Assembly: GCA_021817645.1 (NCBI GenBank)
Contig: JAKAGH010000090.1
Coordinates: 1 to 10,172, forward strand
Direction of reading: 5' to 3'
DNA: 10,172 nucleotides
Source: Deltaproteobacteria bacterium
GTDB taxonomy: Bacteria; Desulfobacterota; Desulfobaccia; Desulfobaccales; 0-14-0-80-60-11
This document shows positions 5,493 to 10,172 of this stretch, piece after piece. Each line of letters begins with the position of its first letter. Positions within the stretch are counted from its first letter, which is position 1. The notes under the pieces were generated by a model. The model made no database searches. It saw only the letters and a program-made list of their open reading frames with translations, and was not told the DNA's origin. The translations under genes and the position numbers were made by a program.

Positions 5493-6257
5493 TCAGTGTT
5501 CCCTAAGTCCTTGCAATGGTTGCAAGCCAAGCTCTGCAAGAAGAGAGTTCATTAAGTTAATGGTTTCTTGTCGTTTCGTATCCATCCAGTTCCCAAGGTC
5601 TCGATCATGTCTGAATCCATTCATGAATTCATCAAGATCACGATTGTAGAAACGATGAGGCCCACGGATATGAAACAACATCTCGTTAAGTCCGAAAGTC
5701 TTATGAAAGCGGCGTCGGATATCCTCAATTATGACGGTAATCTTCTCTATTTTCTCACGCCAACTTGCATTGATTATGCATACCTTGCCTTTAGCCCTCT
5801 CAATTAGCGTTCCGTCTCGCGTTCTCCAATACCCTGTGTTGAGGGCGACAAGAGTGTCTTCCATGGCTTGATCGAAATCGGCGAAACTTAATTCCTGATG
5901 GAAATAATTGCGAAAGGCAGGACGGTCCAAGCATTGTGCAAAGAAAATTATTAGCTTTTTGTCTTTCTTCCAATCTGTACCGCCTGGCTTCCATTTTGCC
6001 TCACGTTTAACCTGATCGACTGTGCGCTGACGATGAAGTTTCAGCTCCGCAGCTGTATAAGTTCTTGTAGTTCTCCCGGAAGAATATGATGTGTGGGCCT
6101 CATCATGACAGTTTGGACAAAGGGGAATGCCATTTTCAATATTATCGTTCCCAGGAACAATATGGTGTATCTGGACACGGTGTAGTCGGCCGCAGATGCA
6201 GCAACGCCTGGCACAATCGGCAAGAAGTTTTTCTGCTTCCGTTTTGTCAAAAGCCAT
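5493..6257 (-). CDS. HNH endonuclease-domain protein with an unassigned C-terminal region
   Basis: A 254-residue protein. The N-terminal 55 residues are a zinc-finger HNH nuclease domain: a first Cys pair at 19 and 22 (RCCICGR), His31-His32, Asn42, a second Cys pair at 47 and 50 (LCPNC) and His51, giving the H-N-H catalytic layout. Residues about 95-254 match nothing I recognise; they are mixed charged and aromatic with no membrane segment. The frame stays open upstream to 6551 inside leuA, but the ATG at 6257 is preferred because it starts directly before the domain and follows AAGGGAAAAC. Base composition differs sharply from its neighbours: 25 of 60 G+C at 5701-5760, against 43 of 60 at 7201-7260 in leuA. 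Flanking palindromes and its position between leuA and leuC suggest acquisition by transfer. A restriction or homing-like role is possible but unproven. Confidence 0.85.
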   Translation of the reverse strand: MAFDKTEAEKLLADCARRCCICGRLHRVQIHHIVPGNDNIENGIPLCPNCHDEAHTSYSSGRTTRTYTAAELKLHRQRTVDQVKREAKWKPGGTDWKKDKKLIIFFAQCLDRPAFRNYFHQELSFADFDQAMEDTLVALNTGYWRTRDGTLIERAKGKVCIINASWREKIEKITVIIEDIRRRFHKTFGLNEMLFHIRGPHRFYNRDLDEFMNGFRHDRDLGNWMDTKRQETINLMNSLLAELGLQPLQGLREH

Positions 6258-6278
6258 GTTTTCCCTTTTTAAGTACTC

Positions 6279-6304
6279 GTAGGGTGGGCCCATGCCCACC
6301 CTAC
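6279..6304. repeat. GTAGGGTGGGC palindromic repeat, right copy
   Basis: GTAGGGTGGGC (6279-6289) pairs perfectly with GCCCACCCTAC (6294-6304) around CCAT, a strong 11-bp stem. It lies between the leuA stop and the HNH start. No T-run follows on the minus strand, so it is unlikely to be an intrinsic terminator. It could stabilise the leuA 3' end or be the scar of a repeat insertion. Confidence 0.9.
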
Positions 6305-6331
6305 ATTTTCCAAAAAACTGGAAGCTTACAG

Positions 6332-7882
6332 CTACAACTCCTCCGGTTTCCCCTTCTTCGGCCCCATCTCCTTGGAAAATTTCAGCCGGTTCAGGCCGTT
6401 GATATAGGCCCTGGCGCTGGCGGTGACCACGTCCGGATCCACGCCCTGGCCGGTGACGATCTGGCCTTCCTCCTCCAGGCGCACGGACACCTCCCCCAGG
6501 GCCTCGGTGCCGCCGGTGATGGAACTCACCACGAACTTGAGGAGCTTGCACTTGGACTGAGCCAAATGGGTGATGGCCCGAAACGTGGCGTCAATGGGCC
6601 CGTCTCCGAAGGTAGAGAAGGACTTGACCTCACCGCCCACCTCCATCTTGATGTTGGCGTTGGGCTTGACCGTAGTGCCGGTGAGGACCACCAGTTCCAG
6701 GAGCCGGAAATGCTCGGGCACCGATTTGTAAATCACCTCGGTTTCCACCAGGCTCACCAGGTCTTCGTCGAAGACCGTCTTTTTCCGGTCCGCCAGGTCC
6801 TTAAACTGGAAAAAGACCCGGTTCAATTCGTCGTCATTCAGGTAATGACCCATCTCCTGGAGCTTCTTCTTGAACGCGTGGCGGCCGGAGAGCTTGCCCA
6901 GGGGCAGGGTGCTCTTCTTGATGCCCACCGCAGTGGGAGTCATGATCTCGAAGGTGCTGGCCTCCTTGAGCACCGCGTCCTGGTGGATGCCGGACTCGTG
7001 GGCAAAGGCGTTGGCCCCGACAATGGCCTTGTTGGGCTGCACCACCACGCCCGTGAGCTTGCTTACCAGGCGGCTGGTGGGGAAAATGTACTGGGTGACG
7101 ATGTCCGTATAGTAAGAGAACAGGTCTTTACGGGTGGCCAGGGCCATGACCACTTCTTCCATGGAGGCGTTGCCGGCCCGCTCGCCGATACCGTTGATGG
7201 TCACCTCCACCTGGCGCGCGCCATTGGCGATGGCGGCCAGGGTGTTGGCCACGGCCAAGCCCAGATCGTTATGGCAGTGCACGGAAATCACCGCTTTATG
7301 GATATTGGGGATATGCTCCATCAGGTACTTGATCTTGGCGCCGAATTCCTCCGGGATGCCGTAGCCCACGGTGTCCGGGAAGTTCAGGGTCTTGGCGCCC
7401 GCGTCGATGACCGCGGTGAAGACTTGAGCCACGTAGGCCAGGTCGCTCCGGGACGCGTCCATGGCCGAGAACTCCACGTTGCTGGTATAGCCGGCCGCGT
7501 GTTTCACCGCGGCCACCGCCATCTCCAACACTTCTTCCCGGGACTTTTTCATCTGGTATTTCAGATGAATGTCGGAAGTGGAGATAAAGGTATGGATGCG
7601 GGGTTGGGTGGCCTCTCTGACGGCCTCCCAACACGCGTCGATGTCTTTCTCGTAAGCCCGGGCCAGGCCCGCAATTTGCGGGGTGCGGATTTCCCGGGCC
7701 ACCGCGCGTACGGCCTCGAAATCGCCCCGGGAAGCAAAAGGAAAGCCCGCTTCAATGACGTCCACGTTCAGACGTTCCAGGCTCTGGGCGATCTGGAGTT
7801 TCTCATCCACGTTGAGGGATGCCCCGGGAGTCTGCTCCCCGTCCCGGAGCGTGGTATCGAAAATGACGACTTTGTCTGACAT
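6332..7882 (-). CDS. leuA: 2-isopropylmalate synthase
   Basis: LeuA condenses acetyl-CoA with 2-oxoisovalerate to give 2-isopropylmalate, the committed step of leucine synthesis. The 516 residues match the family length (E. coli 523). The catalytic TIM barrel shows DTTLRDGEQ (9-17), the metal-binding HCHND (202-206, His202 and His204), GIGERAGN (231-238) and, in the linker, HESGIHQD (295-302). A full C-terminal LeuA regulatory domain is present (about 390-500), with GDGP (426-429) and a VDPDVVTASARAYINGLN stretch (481-498), so leucine feedback inhibition is expected. AAGGAGT seven bases upstream supports the start at 7882. It has its own promoter (8029-8037) because a terminator isolates it from pssA. 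The next minus-strand gene is the HNH gene, then leuC. Homocitrate or citramalate synthase are less likely given overall similarity to E. coli LeuA. Confidence 0.96.
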   Translation of the reverse strand: MSDKVVIFDTTLRDGEQTPGASLNVDEKLQIAQSLERLNVDVIEAGFPFASRGDFEAVRAVAREIRTPQIAGLARAYEKDIDACWEAVREATQPRIHTFISTSDIHLKYQMKKSREEVLEMAVAAVKHAAGYTSNVEFSAMDASRSDLAYVAQVFTAVIDAGAKTLNFPDTVGYGIPEEFGAKIKYLMEHIPNIHKAVISVHCHNDLGLAVANTLAAIANGARQVEVTINGIGERAGNASMEEVVMALATRKDLFSYYTDIVTQYIFPTSRLVSKLTGVVVQPNKAIVGANAFAHESGIHQDAVLKEASTFEIMTPTAVGIKKSTLPLGKLSGRHAFKKKLQEMGHYLNDDELNRVFFQFKDLADRKKTVFDEDLVSLVETEVIYKSVPEHFRLLELVVLTGTTVKPNANIKMEVGGEVKSFSTFGDGPIDATFRAITHLAQSKCKLLKFVVSSITGGTEALGEVSVRLEEEGQIVTGQGVDPDVVTASARAYINGLNRLKFSKEMGPKKGKPEEL

Positions 7883-7943
7883 AAGGCACTCCTTACCCCT
7901 TTGGGGGGCTTATACCATTTTCCCTTTGCAAACCGTTGCTTTG

Positions 7944-7998
7944 TAGGGGCGGACCCGCGTGTCCGCCCGCTTTGGGGGCACACACGGGTGCGCCCCTA
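7944..7998. repeat. Inverted repeat in the leuA leader
   Basis: Bases 7944-7968 and 7974-7998 are inverted complements at 21 of 25 positions around GCTTT. The left arm also contains its own 8-bp stem, GGGCGGAC/GTCCGCCC (7947-7954 with 7961-7968). Outside it, CCGTTGCTT (7933-7941) is inverted as AAGCAACGG (8019-8027). CCCCTTTGGGG (7896-7906) lies just before the leuA Shine-Dalgarno. If transcription starts near 8022, the main stem would be in the leuA leader RNA. Confidence 0.85.
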
Positions 7999-8028
7999 GG
8001 GGAAAATGACGCTCAGGGAAGCAACGGC

Positions 8029-8037
8029 ATTATATCA
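8029..8037 (-). promoter_or_regulatory. Extended -10 promoter for leuA
   Basis: On the minus strand the sequence is TGATATAAT: a perfect TATAAT (8029-8034) with the TGn extension. No good -35 lies 16-18 bases upstream, which is usual for extended -10 promoters. The predicted start is near 8022, leaving a leader of about 140 bases. I looked for a leader peptide rich in Leu codons and for a T-box motif and saw neither. Confidence 0.55.
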
Positions 8038-8102
8038 CCGTCCGCTTCAAAAAGAAGCAGTTAAAACAACATCTTTGCCTAATTGTGTGGGGGACTAGAG
8101 TA

Positions 8103-8146
8103 TGCCTGCCTAGGCAGGCAGCAGCAGAACCAGGGCCAGACCCTGG
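8103..8146. repeat. Two short palindromes upstream of the leuA promoter
   Basis: TGCCTGCCTAGGCAGGCA (8103-8120) is a perfect 18-bp palindrome, and CCAGGG (8130-8135) pairs with CCCTGG (8141-8146) around CCAGA. They lie about 65-110 bases upstream of the leuA -10 box, where an activator could bind, but no known operator is recognised. The rest of 8040-8290 is AT-rich and shows no gene. Confidence 0.55.
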
Positions 8147-8291
8147 CGGGCGGAAACTAAAAAGCGGTAAGTGGGCGAAGTCGTCATGAGGTTTCACTTA
8201 ATTTCAAGTTAAGAAATTATATATAAATTTTAATCGGCCGGAAAGGGGAAAATGATTACTTTTGATTTCGGCTTTGAAAATGTCTCTCATA

Positions 8292-8310
8292 GGGCGCGTC
8301 TTATGCGCCC
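8292..8310. repeat. GGGCGC...GCGCCC hairpin
   Basis: GGGCGC (8292-8297) pairs with GCGCCC (8305-8310) around a 7-base loop. It is a small GC-rich hairpin in otherwise AT-rich intergenic DNA and sits next to the 116-bp element that starts at 8323. It is probably another dispersed repeat. Confidence 0.55.
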
Positions 8311-8322
8311 CTTAAATGATTA

Positions 8323-8438
8323 ACCACAAAGACACGAAGGACACAGGAGAACACAAAGAAAGAAAAAGAAGGGTGCGCTTTGGCGCACCCTTCTGTTCAT
8401 TCCTCTGTGAAACTTTGTGCCCTTTGTGTCTCCGTGGT
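8323..8438. repeat. 116-bp nested inverted-repeat element, copy 2
   Basis: The left arm starts ACCACAAAGACAC at 8323, and the right arm ends with its inverted counterpart (GTGTCTCCGTGGT) at 8438. The arms are imperfect, with the same CACA-A/G-AGG style as the element at 3003-3118. The overall length is identical, and the central hairpin (8368-8393) is different in sequence. Confidence 0.85.
8368..8393 (-). terminator. Intrinsic terminator after pssA
   Basis: GAAGGGTGCGC (8368-8378) pairs perfectly with GCGCACCCTTC (8383-8393) around TTTG. Read on the minus strand it is followed by TTTTTCTTTCTTT, a good U-tract, 57 bases after the pssA stop. The plus strand lacks a T-run, so this terminator is one-directional. 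Confidence 0.8.
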
Positions 8439-8449
8439 GAAATTCTCTC

Positions 8450-9244
8450 TCACGGCCCTGCGGGCTTGGGGGACGTTTCTTCCTCCGGCTTCTCCGGGAG
8501 TTGCGGTTGGGGACGGCGGTTATAGACGATGGTGCTGATGGGGCCGGAGCTGGCATAGAGGACCATGAGGGGGAAGCCCATGAGTTCCGGCGCGGTGGCC
8601 ACCGCCACGAACAGCAGCACCGCGGCCACCAGGGTCTGGAAGGGATGACGCTTGAACAGCTCCACCTTCTTGAAGCTGAAGTATTTGATATTGCTGACCA
8701 TCAGGAAGGAGAGGACGTAGATCATCACCAGGATGTACTTGTCCTTCTCCGGGGCCCATTCGCCGATCTGGTAGTAAAAAGCGATGGCGGTGGCCACGAC
8801 CATGGCCGCCGCGGGGATGGGAAAGCCGTTGAAATAGCGGGGGTCCATGGAGCCGGACTGGACATTAAATCTGGCCAGTCTCAGCGCGCCACAGACCACA
8901 AACAAAAAAGCCGCGACCCAGCCGAATTGTTTGAAGGGTTGCAAGGCCCAGAGATAGACCAGGAGTGCCGGGGCCACCCCGAACGACACCAGATCCGCCA
9001 GGGAATCGTATTGGACCCCGAAGCTCGAAGTGCTGTGGGTCATGCGGGCGATGCGGCCGTCCAGGCCGTCCAGGATCAGGGCCACGAAGATGGCCCAGGC
9101 CGCAGCCAGGAAGCGGCCGTTGATGGCCGCGACAATGGCGTAAAAACCGGCAAAGAGGCTGGCGGTGGTAATCAGGTTGGGAAGGAGGTACACTCCCCGG
9201 AAACGCCGCCGGTCCCTTTTCTTGCGCCTTCTGCGAAAGGCCAT
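8450..9244 (-). CDS. pssA: CDP-diacylglycerol--serine O-phosphatidyltransferase
   Basis: This membrane enzyme exchanges CMP of CDP-diacylglycerol for L-serine, giving phosphatidylserine. It is a 264-residue CDP-alcohol phosphatidyltransferase of the Bacillus (type II) class. The full catalytic signature is present with exact spacing: D62-G63-x2-A66-R67-x8-G76-x3-D80-x3-D84. A basic N-terminus (residues 1-16 are mostly Arg/Lys) precedes several hydrophobic membrane segments between about 20 and 240. A proline- and glutamate-rich tail closes the protein. GGAAGAA precedes the start. It lies 49 bases downstream of psd on the same strand, so the two consecutive steps from CDP-diacylglycerol to phosphatidylethanolamine are probably one transcript, ending at the terminator at 8368. 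Confidence 0.95.
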   Translation of the reverse strand: MAFRRRRKKRDRRRFRGVYLLPNLITTASLFAGFYAIVAAINGRFLAAAWAIFVALILDGLDGRIARMTHSTSSFGVQYDSLADLVSFGVAPALLVYLWALQPFKQFGWVAAFLFVVCGALRLARFNVQSGSMDPRYFNGFPIPAAAMVVATAIAFYYQIGEWAPEKDKYILVMIYVLSFLMVSNIKYFSFKKVELFKRHPFQTLVAAVLLFVAVATAPELMGFPLMVLYASSGPISTIVYNRRPQPQLPEKPEEETSPKPAGP

Positions 9245-9293
9245 GGCTTCTTCCGTACTGCTACGGCAGGGGCCTCAGTCGCGCCCCCGCCGC

Positions 9294-9962
9294 TCAAGCG
9301 GCATCCATCCACCACCGGCCGATGATGCTGGACCCGGCCTTGACCCGGTCCCCCACCTTCACCAGGACTTCGACCTCCGGCGGCAGATACAGGTCCACCC
9401 GGGAGCCGAAGCAGATCATGCCTAAGCGATCGCCCCGCTCCAGTTTCTGTCCGGGCTGAACGTAAGAGATGATGCGCCGGGCCAGAAGACCGGCGATCTG
9501 CACCACCAGCACCCGCTGGCCCGCGGCGGTATCCAGTAAAGTCGACTGCTGTTCATTGATCTGGTCCGCAGCCGGGCGAAACGCGGCCTGGTAACGCCCC
9601 GGCCGGTGGGTGGAGGTAACCACGGTCCCCGCCACCGGAGTGCGGTTCACATGGGCGTCGAACACGTTCATGAAGATGCCCACCCGCCGGACCGGCCGGC
9701 CCAGGAATTTATCTTCCCGGACTTCATCCAGGAGAATCACCTTGCCGTCCGCGGGCGCGACGATCAAACCCGGTTCATCCGGGATGGGCCGTCGCGGGTC
9801 CCGGAAAAAGTAGGCGAAAAACGCGGCCCCCAGGAGCCCCAGGAGTGCCAGCCAGGTGGAGTTAAGAAACAGGCCCAGAAGGAAGAACAAGCCCGCGCCC
9901 AGGATGAAGCGGTAGCCCGGAGAGGCGATAGCCCCTCCATGTTGCGTCGCTGATTGGGTCAT
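9294..9962 (-). CDS. psd: Phosphatidylserine decarboxylase proenzyme
   Basis: Psd converts phosphatidylserine to phosphatidylethanolamine using a pyruvoyl group made by self-cleavage. At 222 residues it belongs to the short PSD-A type. Two hydrophobic segments (about 18-52) anchor it to the membrane and lead into YFFRDPRR (51-58). Likely self-cleavage residues are Asp72 in PADGK and His104 in FDAHVNR. The cleavage site is Gly186-Ser187 in FGSRVDLYLP, giving a short alpha chain of 36 residues. The later G-S at 210-211 is less likely to be the site. The ATG at 9962 has no recognisable Shine-Dalgarno (only an A-rich run), so translation may be weak or nearly leaderless. A 14-base palindrome, GCCGCTCAAGCGGC (9289-9302), overlaps the stop codon. 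pssA follows on the same strand. Confidence 0.94.
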   Translation of the reverse strand: MTQSATQHGGAIASPGYRFILGAGLFFLLGLFLNSTWLALLGLLGAAFFAYFFRDPRRPIPDEPGLIVAPADGKVILLDEVREDKFLGRPVRRVGIFMNVFDAHVNRTPVAGTVVTSTHRPGRYQAAFRPAADQINEQQSTLLDTAAGQRVLVVQIAGLLARRIISYVQPGQKLERGDRLGMICFGSRVDLYLPPEVEVLVKVGDRVKAGSSIIGRWWMDAA

Positions 9963-9978
9963 ATTTTTTATGGGATAT

Positions 9979-9984
9979 ATTTTA
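9979..9984 (-). promoter_or_regulatory. Possible -10 box for psd-pssA
   Basis: TAAAAT on the minus strand lies directly after the ilvC terminator. A -35 (TTCAAT-like) would fall inside the terminator stem. It would start transcription about 10 bases before the psd ATG, consistent with the missing Shine-Dalgarno. This is a weak call, since AT-rich DNA gives such matches by chance. Confidence 0.2.
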
Positions 9985-9989
9985 ACAAA

Positions 9990-10043
9990 AAAGGCGAAAA
10001 GATTGAATATTGGAACCTGACCAACATTGTTCTTTTCGCCTTT
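9990..10043 (-). terminator. Strong intrinsic terminator between ilvC and psd
   Basis: On the minus strand AAAGGCGAAAAGA (10031-10043) pairs perfectly with TCTTTTCGCCTTT (9990-10002), followed by TTTGTT. An inner stem, AATGTTGG with CCAATATT (one G-U pair, 7-base loop), stacks inside. It lies about 16 bases after the ilvC stop and should end most ilvC transcripts, so psd probably needs its own promoter or read-through. Confidence 0.88.
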
Positions 10044-10058
10044 AGCTGAATTTTTATC

Positions 10059-10172
10059 CTACTTTTTGAGCCAACCCATCATGGAGCGGAGCTTTTTCCC
10101 CACTTCCTCGATGGGATGGGCCGCTTCCTGCCGCCGCAAGGCGTTGAAGACCGGCCGCCGGGCCTGGTTTTC
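10059..10172 (-). CDS. ilvC: Ketol-acid reductoisomerase, C-terminal end (partial)
   Basis: Only the last 37 residues and the TAG stop lie in the window; the rest continues beyond 10172. They read E-N-Q-A-R-R-P-V-F-N-A-L-R-R, then HPIEEVGKKLRSMMGWLKK. This is the typical IlvC ending, with the conserved FNALRR, HPIE-x-VGK and LR-x-MM-x-W. IlvC makes 2,3-dihydroxy-isovalerate (and the isoleucine precursor) from acetolactate with NADPH. It feeds the 2-oxoisovalerate used by LeuA further down the same strand. A terminator follows 16 bases after the stop. Confidence 0.9.
   Translation of the reverse strand, partial: ENQARRPVFNALRRQEAAHPIEEVGKKLRSMMGWLKK

Noticed and set aside
5568..5807. A 79-codon plus-strand frame inside the HNH gene
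   Set aside because: It is antisense to the HNH protein, has no Shine-Dalgarno and no recognisable domain.
6258..6551. N-terminal extension of the HNH frame into leuA
   Set aside because: The translated extension is low-complexity Gly/Arg/His sequence that mirrors leuA codons. The ATG at 6257 starts right at the conserved domain.
6086..7879. A 597-codon open frame on the plus strand antisense to leuA and the HNH start
   Set aside because: It is rich in His, Gly and Gln as expected from the complement of GC-rich codons. It shows no domain, and leuA on the other strand is unmistakable.
7883..8320. T-box or leucine leader-peptide attenuator for leuA
   Set aside because: I found no AGGGTGGNACCGCG-like T-box motif and no short open frame rich in Leu codons on the minus strand.
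8501..9325. A 274-codon plus-strand frame antisense to pssA
   Set aside because: No motif is present, the composition is that of a GC-rich shadow frame, and pssA has a complete catalytic signature.

Overview
The window looks like chromosomal core-metabolism DNA from a GC-rich deltaproteobacterium (Desulfobacterota type). I infer this from the gene order ilvC - psd - pssA - leuA, which is typical of that group, and from protein resemblance. I cannot fix the genus; a Syntrophobacterales/Desulfobaccales relative is a guess.

Plus strand, 1-3000: a YceI-like lipocalin-fold protein, then prfA (release factor 1) with prmC (the methyltransferase that modifies RF1) starting on the base after the prfA stop. 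A promoter with a perfect TATAAT box precedes prfA. prmC contains a heptanucleotide tandem repeat within its coding sequence. prmC converges on a minus-strand pair of small lipoproteins, and a bidirectional terminator sits between them inside a 116-bp inverted-repeat element.

Minus strand, from 10172 down to 3126: the 3' end of ilvC, a strong terminator, psd and pssA (phosphatidylserine to phosphatidylethanolamine synthesis), and a second terminator inside another 116-bp inverted-repeat element. Next comes a repeat-filled intergenic stretch with an extended -10 promoter, then leuA (2-isopropylmalate synthase), an HNH nuclease gene of lower G+C, leuC (isopropylmalate isomerase large subunit), and two paralogous small lipoproteins. 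ilvC, leuA and leuC belong to branched-chain amino acid synthesis. leuD and leuB are not here. The HNH gene separates leuA from leuC and is bracketed by two copies of a GTAGGGTGGGC palindrome, so it looks like a later insertion.

The most unusual aspect is the density of small repeats between genes: two 116-bp nested inverted-repeat terminators, several palindromes, and three tandem arrays that all have a 7-bp period (GGAACTN, CGGAAAA, AGCTNTC). One array lies inside prmC, where a change of one unit would shift the frame. I see no CRISPR array, tRNA, rRNA, phage or transposase gene. I recognise no complete new defence or biosynthetic system. The best candidates for something undescribed are the lipoprotein pair with its structured leader, the HNH protein's unassigned C-terminal region, and the repeat families.
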